NCBI GenBank assembly: GCA_024400395.1
Contig: JAKSMW010000005.1
Span: 1 to 64,000 of the forward strand
Direction: 5' to 3'
DNA: 64,000 bases
Source: Bacteroidales bacterium
Lineage (GTDB): Bacteria; Bacteroidota; Bacteroidia; Bacteroidales; F082
Part shown: in pieces, positions 18,683-28,067 of the stretch
Numbering within the stretch: the stretch's first letter is position 1
How the letters are laid out: the number at the start of each line of letters is the position of its first letter
Made by a program: the position numbers and the translations under genes
Notes under the pieces: generated by a model
Seen by the model: only the letters and a program-made list of their open reading frames with translations
Told to the model about the DNA's origin: nothing
Databases searched by the model: none

Positions 18683-20122
18683 ATGAACAGGGATTTGTTT
18701 GAAATATGGGATGAATGTCTCGCCATGATTAGGGAGAATGTTCCAGAGCAGACTTATTCGACTTGGTTTGAACCAATAAAGCCGGTGAGCCTCGACGACG
18801 CTCTCCTGACGATTATGGTGCCATCCGACTTTTTCTATGAATACCTGGAGACTCATTTTATCAAGGTGTTGAAAACCGCCATTCGTAAGGTTTTGGGTCC
18901 GGAAGGACGCCTCGAGTACAATATCATGATGGACAACGACGCAAATAAACCCGTCGTAGTCCGCCAGCCGTCAGTTGACCGCACCAACACGAAAAATCCT
19001 CCGAAGCCTATTCAAATCGATTTCGACAGCAGCGAACAGACGATTCACAATCCGTTTGTGTTCCCTGGCATCAAAAAAATCAATATTGAGTCGAATCTGA
19101 ATGAAAACTATTCTTTTGACAATTTTGTCGTGGGTGAATGCAACCGTGTGGCGCACGAGGCGGGTCTGTCGGTGGCGAAGAATCCCGGAAAGACATCTTT
19201 CAACCCGATGTTCATTTTCAGCCCTACCGGAATGGGGAAGACGCACATCGCACAGGCAATCGGACTCGAGACCAAAAAATATCATCCTGAACTTACCGTT
19301 CTGTATGTCAATGCGGAACAGTTCATCATGCAGTTCCTGTCATCGTGCCGCAACAACAACTCGAAGAGCAACACGCGCAACGATTTCGTGCATTTCTATC
19401 AGATGATAGACGTGCTAATCGTTGACGACATACAATTTATGGCGGGAAAAAACGCAACGCAAGACGCTTTCTTCCATATTTTCAATCATTTGCAGCAGAC
19501 CGGCAAGCAGTTGATTTTCACTTGTGACAAGCCGCCGGCGGAGCTGAAGGACATGGAACAACGTCTGATTTCCCGTTTCAAATGGGGGCTTTCCGCCGAA
19601 ATGTCAATGCCGGATGTCGATGTGCGTTGTAACATTCTGAAACGTAAGGCTTTCACAGAAGGTGTCGAGCTTTCTGACGAAGTCGTCACTTATATTGCCG
19701 AACATATCAAGACAAATGTCCGCGAGATGGAGGGCTTCCTTATCTCGCTTGTGGCGCAGTCTTCTCTGAACAGGAAGGCGATAACTGTCAGTTTGGCAAA
19801 GCAGATGGTCGAGCGTTTTGTCAACAATTCAAATCATGAGGTCACGATAAACTATATTATTAATGTAGTCTGTGACGAGATGGGGACATCGCAGGCCGAT
19901 TTCTTCACTGCCTCGCGGAAACGCAGCGTGGTACAGGCACGTCAGCTGTCGATGTATATGTCGAAAAAATATACAAAGTCACCTCTTATTGTAATTGGCG
20001 AGCAGTGCGGAGGCAAAGATCACGCAACTGTGATTCATGCACTGAAGACCGTCGCCAATCTGTTGGAAACAGACAGACAGTTCAAGGCGATGGCAGACAA
20101 AATTGAAAAAAGTCTTCAATAA
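18683..20122 (+). CDS. dnaA: Chromosomal replication initiator DnaA
   Basis: 479 residues, four-domain layout. Domain I begins at the N-terminus (IWDECLAMIRENVPEQTYSTWF); a linker at about 85-125; domain III has Walker A FSPTGMGKTH (179-188) and Walker B VLIVDDIQF (244-252); domain IV ends with the DnaA-box binding helix GGKDHATVIHAL. The residues SPTGMGKTH and GGKDHATV differ slightly from the common GNSGLGKTH and GGRDHSTV but keep the key ones. The 182 bp upstream are AT-rich with no clear cluster of TTATNCACA boxes, so I do not call an origin. It is followed after 6 bp by the methylase gene. Confidence 0.96.
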   Translation: MNRDLFEIWDECLAMIRENVPEQTYSTWFEPIKPVSLDDALLTIMVPSDFFYEYLETHFIKVLKTAIRKVLGPEGRLEYNIMMDNDANKPVVVRQPSVDRTNTKNPPKPIQIDFDSSEQTIHNPFVFPGIKKINIESNLNENYSFDNFVVGECNRVAHEAGLSVAKNPGKTSFNPMFIFSPTGMGKTHIAQAIGLETKKYHPELTVLYVNAEQFIMQFLSSCRNNNSKSNTRNDFVHFYQMIDVLIVDDIQFMAGKNATQDAFFHIFNHLQQTGKQLIFTCDKPPAELKDMEQRLISRFKWGLSAEMSMPDVDVRCNILKRKAFTEGVELSDEVVTYIAEHIKTNVREMEGFLISLVAQSSLNRKAITVSLAKQMVERFVNNSNHEVTINYIINVVCDEMGTSQADFFTASRKRSVVQARQLSMYMSKKYTKSPLIVIGEQCGGKDHATVIHALKTVANLLETDRQFKAMADKIEKSLQ

Positions 20123-20128
20123 AATATT

Positions 20129-20866
20129 ATGAATCAACAGTTTGGCAAGCTATATCTCATTCCTGCCTTGCTTGGCGCGACAAACGCTGAGCAGGTGATT
20201 CCTGCCGGAACTCTGGAAATTGTGAGGACTTTGAGGTTCTTCGTCGTGGAGAATATCCGCACGGCTCGCAGGATGTTGAGCAAGATGCAGATGCCTTGCC
20301 CGATTGATGAATTGCAGTTTGTGGAACTTGACAAACATAATCCGGATAATTTGGATTTGATGACTTACCTTGGGCCTGCGCTTGAAGGCAACGACATCGG
20401 CGTGATGTCGGAGGCCGGAACACCGTGCGTGGCCGACCCGGGTGCGTTGGTCGTGGAACTCGCACATCAGGCTGGGATGCAGGTCATACCGCTCACCGGA
20501 CCTAACGCTATGATTCTCGCACTGATGGCTTCTGGCTTCAATGGACAGTCGTTCGCATTCCACGGCTATCTCCCGATAAAAAATCCTGAACGCATCCAGA
20601 AAATCAAGGCGTTGGAACGCCAGTCAATGGCAAACGACGAGACGGAACTGTTCATCGAAACACCGTTCCGCAACAACGCCATGATAGAGGAATTGGTGAA
20701 AAACTGTCATCCCAACACTATGCTTTGTGTGGCCTGCGACATCACGATGCCGGATGAAAAAATTGTTAGCAAATCTATATCAGATTGGAAATCAATAAAA
20801 TATGACTGGAACAAAAAACCGGCTGTGTTTTTAATTTATAGTAACAAATTCAGAAAAAAATATTAA
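20129..20866 (+). CDS. RsmI-like SAM-dependent methyltransferase
   Basis: 245 residues, tetrapyrrole-methylase fold: LYLIPALLGATN at the N-terminus, GVMSEAGTPCVADPGALVVE, PLTGPNAMILALMASGFNGQ and the late LFIETPFRNN. This is the RsmI branch, which 2'-O-methylates a cytidine in 16S rRNA, in the variant form common in Bacteroidota; the specificity of this variant is inferred. It lies 6 bp after dnaA and 2 bp before the next gene, so the three are probably cotranscribed. Confidence 0.85.
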   Translation: MNQQFGKLYLIPALLGATNAEQVIPAGTLEIVRTLRFFVVENIRTARRMLSKMQMPCPIDELQFVELDKHNPDNLDLMTYLGPALEGNDIGVMSEAGTPCVADPGALVVELAHQAGMQVIPLTGPNAMILALMASGFNGQSFAFHGYLPIKNPERIQKIKALERQSMANDETELFIETPFRNNAMIEELVKNCHPNTMLCVACDITMPDEKIVSKSISDWKSIKYDWNKKPAVFLIYSNKFRKKY

Positions 20867-20868
20867 TC

Positions 20869-21189
20869 ATGAGGAACTTGACAAAAGAAGAATTCAGAAC
20901 TTATTGCTTGCTTTATGCGGCAGATGCAGATTTCAACATCACGAAACAGGAAATAATCGCCATCGGCGCGAAGATTGCACCGGAGGATTTCATCCGCGTT
21001 TACAATTGGTTTGAGGCCGACAATGACATGGATCGCATTGAGACGATTCAGTCGAACAAGATGCAGTACATAAATAATGACGATGAAAAAAATGCTCTTC
21101 TCAATGAATTGAAAGAGGTGTTTTTCGCTGACGGCGTGTTTGATTCAGTTGAAAGGAGTGTTTTCCTTATGTTGAAGAAACTTCTGTAA
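20869..21189 (+). CDS. TerB-like small acidic protein
   Basis: 106 residues, all helical by eye, acidic. LYAADADFNITKQEIIAIG and VFFADGVFDSVERSVFLMLKK form the two halves typical of TerB-like/DjlA-like bundles, with D/E near the turn of each half. No catalytic motif. Third gene of the dnaA cluster and closed by a terminator. Confidence 0.6.
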   Translation: MRNLTKEEFRTYCLLYAADADFNITKQEIIAIGAKIAPEDFIRVYNWFEADNDMDRIETIQSNKMQYINNDDEKNALLNELKEVFFADGVFDSVERSVFLMLKKLL

Positions 21190-21211
21190 TCGTTTTAAGG
21201 TATTGAAACAC

Positions 21212-21240
21212 AAAAAGACTTCCAAAATGGAAGTCTTTTT
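21212..21240. terminator. Terminator after the dnaA cluster
   Basis: AAAAAGACTTCC (21212-21223), loop AAAAT, GGAAGTCTTTTT (21229-21240). A/T ends allow use from either side. Confidence 0.88.
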
Positions 21241-21308
21241 TATTAGTATTGAAAGTCAAAAATTATCGTCGCTTCGCGCTCTTTTAACTTTCAACTTTCA
21301 ACTTTTAA

Positions 21309-23009
21309 CTATTTAGTCACTCTCTCGAGCCATTTCACCATGCAGAACATGACCGTCATTGAGATGAGGCAGATGGCGAGGAACACTCCCCAGCAGTTCC
21401 ATATCGGCCATGCGTTGTACATGATAGGTCCGAGGAAGATGAAGAGGTTGCCTATGGCTGTTGCGCCGAGCCACAGACCTTGGCACAATCCAACCATGTG
21501 ACGCGGGGCCACTTTCGAGACGAATGAAAGTCCGAGAGGCGAGATGAACAACTCGGCCACGGTGAGGAAGAAGTAAGTCACGATGAGAACCCACGGTCCT
21601 GATTTCGCAAGTCCGGCCTCTGCCATCTGGGCGGCGTCCATGGCGCGGAATTCTGTGCCCGAAGGATAGTTGCAGGAAATTGAAAGCACCATCAGGAAGA
21701 GGTAGGCGCAGCCTGCGATACCCATGCCGTATGCAATCTTGCGTGGCGTAGAGACACCTTTGCCTTTTCTTGCCAAAGCAGCGAAACCGAACATGACCAA
21801 TGGAGTCAAGATGATGACAAACAACGGGTTAAGAGCCTGCCAAATCTCTGGCGGGAAGAAGTCGGTGATGATGAAGTCGCGTGAGAAAACCATCAATGAC
21901 TGGCTGTTCTGGTGGAATGAGAGCCAGAAGAAGATGGCGATGCCGAGAACCGCAAACAAAGCGTAGAGACGCTGTTTGATTTCCTTGGCCATGGCGAGTT
22001 TTTCTTCTTCGGTGTAGTCCACAACTTCCGCCTTTTCTTTCTTTGAAGGCTGCGGGAAGATGCTCTTTGTGCAGAGGAACACCACCAGTGAAATCATCAT
22101 GGCGATGACCGATGCGATGAATGCGTAATGGATGCCTGTGTTGAACACGTCGATGTACTGTGAGCTGAATGCCACGAGGTCGGTAGGTGCTGCGGTGCCC
22201 GGAACCAATGAATTGGCCATTGTCTCGGTGAACTTCTGTGTCTGTTCGCCGTTGGCGAGATACTGGTGGCAAAGCGCCGGCATGTCTGCGTTATATACGA
22301 AGTTGTGAACCCTCAGCCACCATGTGCGAAGCATAGGTGCCACGAACGGAGCGATCACGCCGCCGATGTTGATGAACACGTAGAAAATCTGGAAACCGCT
22401 GTCGCGACGGTCTTTTGCTTCAGCCAACGCCGCAGGGCCTTTCTTCGCGGCATCAGCCTCGAACTTGTCGTAAAGCTTGCCGACGAGAGCCTGCAGGTTG
22501 CCTTTGAACAGACCGTTACCAAACGAGATGCAGAGCAGCGCAACGCATGTGAAGATGAGGATGCCCCACCATGCCCCACCGTTGTCGAGGATGATGCCGT
22601 TGGCGTCTTTGCTGAACAACGGAATGGCGAGAGCCACATAACCTACCGCCATGGTAATCAAACCCCATTGGATGGTTTTCGGATAGTTCTGGGTGCGGTC
22701 GGCGATGATACCGCCAACCAAACTCAACACGTAAATTCCGAAGTAGAACACGGAATAAATCATACTCGCGGTCTTGTCTTCCAAGCCGAATTTTGAAACC
22801 AAGAACAACAGAAGGATTGCGTTCATGATGTAATAGCCGAAACGCTCGCCCATGTTGCTCAATGCAGCCGCTATCAATCCCTTCGGGTGATATTTCTTCG
22901 CCTGACGAAGATAATAAATCAGGAACGGGACGACAACGATGAGAATGCCAATCAGAATCACCAAGGTGCGGTTGGTATTCCACAAGTTTAAAATAGATAA
23001 TGACGTCAT
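21309..23009 (-). CDS. POT/PTR2-family peptide transporter
   Basis: 566 residues, about 14 hydrophobic segments. LSNMGERFGYYIMNAIL is the helix-1 ExxERFxYY-type motif of proton-coupled oligopeptide transporters (the first Glu is replaced), and GGIIADRTQNYPKTIQWG follows as the DRxxG loop. FISPLGLSFVSKVAPRHMVG near the C-terminus also fits. It takes up di- and tripeptides with protons. A -7 box TATTTTTG lies at 23059-23052 on the minus strand. Confidence 0.93.
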   Translation of the reverse strand: MTSLSILNLWNTNRTLVILIGILIVVVPFLIYYLRQAKKYHPKGLIAAALSNMGERFGYYIMNAILLLFLVSKFGLEDKTASMIYSVFYFGIYVLSLVGGIIADRTQNYPKTIQWGLITMAVGYVALAIPLFSKDANGIILDNGGAWWGILIFTCVALLCISFGNGLFKGNLQALVGKLYDKFEADAAKKGPAALAEAKDRRDSGFQIFYVFINIGGVIAPFVAPMLRTWWLRVHNFVYNADMPALCHQYLANGEQTQKFTETMANSLVPGTAAPTDLVAFSSQYIDVFNTGIHYAFIASVIAMMISLVVFLCTKSIFPQPSKKEKAEVVDYTEEEKLAMAKEIKQRLYALFAVLGIAIFFWLSFHQNSQSLMVFSRDFIITDFFPPEIWQALNPLFVIILTPLVMFGFAALARKGKGVSTPRKIAYGMGIAGCAYLFLMVLSISCNYPSGTEFRAMDAAQMAEAGLAKSGPWVLIVTYFFLTVAELFISPLGLSFVSKVAPRHMVGLCQGLWLGATAIGNLFIFLGPIMYNAWPIWNCWGVFLAICLISMTVMFCMVKWLERVTK

Positions 23010-23161
23010 TTGATAAAATTTTTAATTATACATTAATTTTAAAATTAGCCACAAAAATAGTTAATTTTTTGACAACTCCAACGAAAAATTGATTTATCGG
23101 GCAAATTCTTCATTTTATTTAAAAAAATGATGTTTTCATCTTGATAAAACGGGAAAATTCG

Positions 23162-23169
23162 TATTTTTG
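23162..23169 (+). promoter_or_regulatory. valS -7 box
   Basis: TATTTTTG with a TTG 18 bp upstream (23141-23143). It places transcription start near 23176 and selects the ATG at 23194. Confidence 0.65.
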
Positions 23170-23193
23170 CAAGTTTTTGAAAAATATCTAAAA

Positions 23194-25821
23194 ATGGAAA
23201 TATCAAGCAAATATAGTCCGCAGACTACCGAAGAGAAATGGTACGAGCATTGGATGAACAAGAATTATTTTCATTCAACTCCCGATGAACGTGAACCTTA
23301 TACCATCGTGATCCCGCCACCGAATGTGACAGGCGTGCTTCACATGGGCCACATGTTGAACAACACGATACAAGATGTACTCATCCGCCGTGCGCGTATG
23401 CAGGGCAAGAACGCCTGCTGGGTCCCCGGCACCGACCACGCCTCGATAGCAACGGAAGCCAAGGTGGTCAATAAACTGGCACAACAAGGCATCAAGAAAA
23501 CCGACATCGGTCGCGAGAAATTCCTCGAACACGCATGGGACTGGACCCACGAACACGGCGGCATAATCCTGAAACAGCTCCGCAAACTCGGCGCGTCGTG
23601 CGACTGGGAACGCACCTCGTTCACGATGGACGAGACACGCAGCAAGAGCGTCATCCATGTTTTCTGCGACCTGTATAACAAAGGTCTCATCTACCGCGGC
23701 GTCCGCATGGTCAATTGGGACCCGAAGGCACTGACAGCTTTGAGCGACGAAGAAGTCGTCTATAAAGACGAACACAGCAAGCTTTTCTACTTGAGATATA
23801 AAATCGAAGGCGAAGACGGCTGCGCTATCGTGGCGACAACGCGTCCGGAGACAATCATGGGCGACACTGCCATGTGCATCAACCCGAACGACCCTAAAAA
23901 CCAGCATCTTAAAGGTAAGAAAGTCATCGTCCCGTTGGTGAACCGCGTGATTCCGGTCATCGAAGACGAATACGTTGACATCGAATTCGGCACCGGCTGC
24001 CTGAAGGTCACTCCGGCGCACGACGTGAACGACTATATGCTCGGCGAGAAACATAACCTTCAGAGCATCAATATCTTCAATGATGACGCCACTATCAGCG
24101 AGGCTGCCGGAATGTACGTCGGAATGACGCGTGAGGATGTCCGCAAGCAGATTGTCAACGACCTCGCGGAAGCAAATCTCCTCGAGAAAGTTGAAGACTA
24201 TAATAATAAGGTGGGATATTCCGAGCGTACTAACGTGCCTATCGAGCCGAAGCTGTCAATGCAGTGGTTTCTCAAGATGGAGCATCTCGCAAAAATAGCC
24301 CTCGAACCTGTCGAGAAAGGCGAGATTCAGTTCTATCCTGCGAAATACGTGAACCTTTACCGCCACTGGCTCGAAAACATCAAGGACTGGTGTATCAGCC
24401 GCCAGCTCTGGTGGGGACATCAAATCCCGGCTTATTATCTGCCTGAAGGTGGCTACGTTGTCGCCGAAACCGCTGAAGAAGCACTTCGCCTCGCAAAAGA
24501 AAAGACCGGAAACAATAACTTGACACTCAATGATTTGCGTCAGGACAGCGACTGTTTGGACACATGGTTCAGCTCATGGCTTTGGCCGATGTCGCTCTTT
24601 GACGGCGTTATCGACCCTGAAAATCCTGAATTTAAATATTATTATTCGACAAACGACCTCATCACGGCTCCCGACATCATCTTCTTCTGGGTCGCCAGAA
24701 TGATTATGGCAGGCGAGGAATATACCGGAAAAGTGCCGTTCCGTAACGTGTATTTCACTGGTATTGTGAGAGATAAGCTCGGACGTAAGATGTCAAAGTC
24801 GCTCGGCAACTCGCCCGACCCGATTGAACTCATCGAGACTTTCGGTGCCGACGGCGTGCGCATGGGAATGCTTCTCACAGCTCCGGCCGGCAACGACATC
24901 CCGTTCGACACAGCCTTGTGCGAGCAGGGACGTAACTTCTGCAACAAGATTTGGAATGCACTCCGCCTCGTCAAAGGTTGGAGTGTCGATGAAAACGCAG
25001 CACAGCCGGAGACCGCGAAGATGGCGGTGAAATGGTTCGACGCCCGTTTCAACCAGGTGCTTGCGGAGATGAACGACAACTTCGACAAATACCGTCTCTC
25101 CGATGCTTTGATGGGAATTTATAAACTCACTTGGGACGACTTCTGCTCATGGTATCTTGAGATGGTGAAAGCCCCGATGGGTCAGGCTGTTGACGGCGTA
25201 ACGTACAGAGCCACAGTGACTTTCTTCGAGAACCTCATGAAAATGTTGCATCCGTTCATGCCGTTCATCACCGAGGAGATTTATCATTTCCTTGATGAGA
25301 GAAAAGAAGGCGACGACATCATCATCGCACAGCAGCCGAAACAGAAAGATGTTGACGGTCAGACTCTTGCGCAGTTTGAAATCACGATGGATGTCATCAA
25401 CAACATCCGCAAGATTCGCGCGGAGAAGAACATCCCATTCAAGGAAGCCATTGACCTCGTCGTCGTTGACAACGGCAATGTCTGCAAGGATTTCGACTGC
25501 ATCATTGAGAAGCTAACTAATGTGAAATCAATATCTTACGTTGCTGAAAAGCCGCAAGACGCATTCGGATTCCTCGTCCGTTCGATGGAATATTTCATTC
25601 CGGTGACGGATTCCGTTGATGCCGAAGCCGAACTTAAGAAACTCGAAGAAGAATTGAAATACACTCAAGGTTTCTTGAAGTCGGTTGAAGGAAAGCTCTC
25701 GAATGAGAAGTTCGTGAACGGCGCACCGGCGGCTGTCGTCGAGAAGGAACGCAAGAAAAAAGCCGATGCTGAAGCCAAGATTGCGGTCATCGAGCAGCAG
25801 ATGGCGGCGTTGAGGAAATAA
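23194..25821 (+). CDS. valS: Valine--tRNA ligase
   Basis: 875 residues from the ATG at 23194 ([17 protein letters not shown]...). Seen: [15 protein letters not shown] (the HIGH motif), the CP1 editing region with [27 protein letters not shown], and [16 protein letters not shown] (the KMSKS motif). The C-terminus is a coiled coil ([14 protein letters not shown]...[15 protein letters not shown]), typical of ValRS. Charges tRNA-Val. Monocistronic, with terminator. Confidence 0.97.
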   Translation: MEISSKYSPQTTEEKWYEHWMNKNYFHSTPDEREPYTIVIPPPNVTGVLHMGHMLNNTIQDVLIRRARMQGKNACWVPGTDHASIATEAKVVNKLAQQGIKKTDIGREKFLEHAWDWTHEHGGIILKQLRKLGASCDWERTSFTMDETRSKSVIHVFCDLYNKGLIYRGVRMVNWDPKALTALSDEEVVYKDEHSKLFYLRYKIEGEDGCAIVATTRPETIMGDTAMCINPNDPKNQHLKGKKVIVPLVNRVIPVIEDEYVDIEFGTGCLKVTPAHDVNDYMLGEKHNLQSINIFNDDATISEAAGMYVGMTREDVRKQIVNDLAEANLLEKVEDYNNKVGYSERTNVPIEPKLSMQWFLKMEHLAKIALEPVEKGEIQFYPAKYVNLYRHWLENIKDWCISRQLWWGHQIPAYYLPEGGYVVAETAEEALRLAKEKTGNNNLTLNDLRQDSDCLDTWFSSWLWPMSLFDGVIDPENPEFKYYYSTNDLITAPDIIFFWVARMIMAGEEYTGKVPFRNVYFTGIVRDKLGRKMSKSLGNSPDPIELIETFGADGVRMGMLLTAPAGNDIPFDTALCEQGRNFCNKIWNALRLVKGWSVDENAAQPETAKMAVKWFDARFNQVLAEMNDNFDKYRLSDALMGIYKLTWDDFCSWYLEMVKAPMGQAVDGVTYRATVTFFENLMKMLHPFMPFITEEIYHFLDERKEGDDIIIAQQPKQKDVDGQTLAQFEITMDVINNIRKIRAEKNIPFKEAIDLVVVDNGNVCKDFDCIIEKLTNVKSISYVAEKPQDAFGFLVRSMEYFIPVTDSVDAEAELKKLEEELKYTQGFLKSVEGKLSNEKFVNGAPAAVVEKERKKKADAEAKIAVIEQQMAALRK

Positions 25822-25841
25822 GGAAATCTGTCAAAAGAAAG

Positions 25842-25884
25842 TGGGCTGAATTTTTTAATTCATTGAATTTAAAAGTTCAGCCCA
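25842..25884 (+). terminator. Terminator of valS
   Basis: TGGGCTGAA (25842-25850) and TTCAGCCCA (25876-25884) form a 9-bp stem with a 25-nt AT-rich loop, followed by TTTTTA. Confidence 0.65.
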
Positions 25885-25917
25885 TTTTTAATTAACACGT
25901 GATTTTATATATGATTT

Positions 25918-26029
25918 CAGCCAAATAGAGAAGTAAAATCCAGCCAAATGAAGAAGCAAAACCCAGCCAAATGAAGAAGCAAAACCCAGCCAAATGAGGA
26001 AGTAAAATTCAGCCAAATGAAGAAGTAGA
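25918..26029 (+). repeat. Five tandem 23-bp repeats upstream of the second DUF4143 ATPase
   Basis: The unit reads CCAAATGAAGAAGCAAAACC plus CAG. CCAAAT starts at 25921, 25944, 25967, 25990 and 26013: the period is exactly 23 bp. Copies differ at a few positions (TAGAG, TGAGG, AAATT). The array ends just before the promoter at 26041-26070. There are no unique spacers, so it is not CRISPR. Confidence 0.92.
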
Positions 26030-26040
26030 AAAAATATTTA

Positions 26041-26070
26041 TTTGAGTTTCAAATATTTGTATTATTTTTG
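26041..26070 (+). promoter_or_regulatory. Promoter of the second DUF4143 ATPase
   Basis: TTTG at 26041-26044, an 18-bp spacer, and TATTTTTG at 26063-26070: a good -33/-7 pair. The repeat array lies directly upstream of the -33 box. Confidence 0.75.
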
Positions 26071-26095
26071 CAGTCTGAAAAAAATTCTTAAAAAT

Positions 26096-27376
26096 ATGAG
26101 CAATTTTAACTACAAAAAAAGGATAGCTGACGACCTTCTTGACTTGCAGTTGGAGAGTGCTGGCGCGGTGCTTGTTGAGGGGCCGAAATGGTGCGGAAAG
26201 ACGACGACGGCAGAGCAGAAGGCTGGGAGTGTGCTGTATTTGGACGATCCAGAGAACATCGAACAAAACCTAATGCTTGCCGAGACACGCCCGAAAGCCA
26301 TCTTGGAAGGTAAGACGCCAAGGCTGATTGACGAATGGGAACTTGCACCAAAGCTTTGGGACACGGCACGTTTTGAGGTTGACCATCGGCACGAGATGGG
26401 ACAATTCATATTTACTGGAAGTGCAGTGCCAGCTGACATTAAAAAAATCATCCACACAGGGACCGGACGTTTTTCGTGGCTTCTGATGCGTCCCATGAGC
26501 CTTTGGGAATCGGAGGAGTCAACGGGAGAAGTCAGTTTGAGGTTGCTGTTTGAAGGCAACACCGACATCTTCGGCCAAAATGACAGGAAATTGGAAGACA
26601 TCGCCTATCTCATCTGCCGCGGCGGATGGCCAGGCTCCATAAACCTGAAACAAACGCCGTCGCTGACCATTGCGACAAATTATTTTGAAGCCGTTGTGAG
26701 AAGGGATATTTCGCGAGTTGACGGCGTGTCGCGCGATGAGCAACGTGTACGTCGGCTGATGCGGTCATACGCGAGAAACCAAGGCTCGCAGGCTCCGTTC
26801 AACACCATTGCCGACGATATTTCGACTAATGAAATCGAACCGCTCTCATCTGCATCGGTGGCTGACTACGTCGAGGCGCTGAAAAAAATATTCGTGATAG
26901 AGGATATGAAGGCATGGAACCCCAACCTGCGTTCAAGGACAGCCATCCGGTCGAGCGACACTCGCTATTTCGTTGACCCATCTATCGCTGCCGCTGCTCT
27001 CGAACTCGGTCCGGACAACTTAATGAATGACTTGAAAACAATGGGGCTTCTCTTTGAGACGATGGCGGTGCGCGACCTTCGTGTCTATGCCGATGCTTTG
27101 TCGGGCAATGTCTATCATTACAGAGATAAAAACAACCTCGAGTGCGATGCTGTCGTTAGTCTTCGCGGTGGCCGCTACGCATTGATAGAGATAAAGTTAG
27201 GTGGAGAAAGACTGATTGAAGAAGGTGTGAAAACATTAAAACAACTTGAAAGCAAAATCGACACTGATAAAATGAACAAACCATCATTCCTCATGGTTTT
27301 GACCGCCACCGGACAGTACGCTTTTCGTCGTCCCGATGGCGTGTTTGTCGTCCCGATTGGCTGCTTGAAAGATTGA
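26096..27376 (+). CDS. AAA ATPase with C-terminal DUF4143 / PD-(D/E)XK-like domain (second copy)
   Basis: 426 residues from the ATG at 26096; an in-frame Met at 26042 is inside the promoter and rejected. Walker A VEGPKWCGKTTT (about 27-38), Walker B-like PRLIDEWELAP, sensor region FIFTGSAVP. The C-terminal domain has GLLFETMAVRDL, NNLECDAVV and YALIEIKLGG: the E, D and E-x-K residues of the nuclease-like fold. Same family as 13664-15001 but clearly divergent in sequence, so not a recent duplication. Convergent with the LUD gene, only 5 bp apart. Confidence 0.9.
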   Translation: MSNFNYKKRIADDLLDLQLESAGAVLVEGPKWCGKTTTAEQKAGSVLYLDDPENIEQNLMLAETRPKAILEGKTPRLIDEWELAPKLWDTARFEVDHRHEMGQFIFTGSAVPADIKKIIHTGTGRFSWLLMRPMSLWESEESTGEVSLRLLFEGNTDIFGQNDRKLEDIAYLICRGGWPGSINLKQTPSLTIATNYFEAVVRRDISRVDGVSRDEQRVRRLMRSYARNQGSQAPFNTIADDISTNEIEPLSSASVADYVEALKKIFVIEDMKAWNPNLRSRTAIRSSDTRYFVDPSIAAAALELGPDNLMNDLKTMGLLFETMAVRDLRVYADALSGNVYHYRDKNNLECDAVVSLRGGRYALIEIKLGGERLIEEGVKTLKQLESKIDTDKMNKPSFLMVLTATGQYAFRRPDGVFVVPIGCLKD

Positions 27377-27381
27377 CTTTA

Positions 27382-28065
27382 TCAAATTATTTCGTTGTCA
27401 ACGAAAAACAACGCAATCTGCCTGATGCCTTGCGCGCCGATAACTAATTGATTGTCAAATTCAATGCTTCTGCTTGGCCCGTTGATGAACACTGTTTCCG
27501 CAGGCATGTCGTCCTGATATTTCCCTTTCAAATAATTGATGGCATCTTTCATCCCGTCAACGAGCTGGTTTGGTTTTGCGAAGACCAAGAGCGTGTCGGC
27601 TTTCGAAAATGCATTCTTTGAGCCGGCGCACCTGTCGCTTATTACGATGCTTCCAGTCTGCGCCACAAGGCATTCGCAGTCGGTTATGCAAGTCACTTTT
27701 TTGCATTCCGTTGAAAAGTCATCGCACAACTCAATTCCGGCTTCGTTTGCCTCAAGAAAAGCCTTTATGTCAGGACTTGTGCAGAATAACGGATTCCATT
27801 GATTTTCAGTGATATATTGTTTGAGAGCACCAATGAAATTCCTGTCATTTTCAAAATACATGAAAATTCCGTCGTTGTTTTTGAACCTCTCGATGAAAGT
27901 GAACTCGCTTCCGTCTTCTTCTGTAAAAGGTTTCCACGTGTCATTCTGGAGGTTGACATCGGAGAAGATGTTCTCGTCTTTTGAGATGACAGCGTTGCGC
28001 ACTTTTGCGAGAATCTGCTCTTTGTTGGTGCGTTCATTCAGGCCAGAAAACGAGAACTTCTTCAT
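27382..28065 (-). CDS. LUD-domain (LutC/YkgG-like) protein
   Basis: 227 residues. Seen: the LUD-domain features TDCECLVAQTGSIVISD, then ADTLLVFAKPNQLVDGMKDA and the terminal VFINGPSRSIEFDNQLVIGAQG, which is the GPS(R/K)T(A/S)DIE-like block of LutC proteins. LutC takes part in lactate oxidation together with LutA and LutB, but neither partner is nearby. It is 2 bp after ftsH on the same strand. The role of stand-alone LUD proteins in Bacteroidota is not known to me. Confidence 0.8.
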   Translation of the reverse strand: MKKFSFSGLNERTNKEQILAKVRNAVISKDENIFSDVNLQNDTWKPFTEEDGSEFTFIERFKNNDGIFMYFENDRNFIGALKQYITENQWNPLFCTSPDIKAFLEANEAGIELCDDFSTECKKVTCITDCECLVAQTGSIVISDRCAGSKNAFSKADTLLVFAKPNQLVDGMKDAINYLKGKYQDDMPAETVFINGPSRSIEFDNQLVIGAQGIRQIALFFVDNEII

Positions 28066-28067
28066 AA

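Noticed and set aside
23275..24054. 259-residue antisense ORF over valS
   Set aside because: Shadow of the HIGH and editing regions of ValRS; no family pattern.
25918..26029. CRISPR array
   Set aside because: The whole 23-bp period is repeated; there are no unique spacers and no cas genes.
26042..26095. Upstream start of the second ATPase at 26042
   Set aside because: It would lie on the -33/-7 promoter; the ATG at 26096 fits transcription start and family N-terminus.
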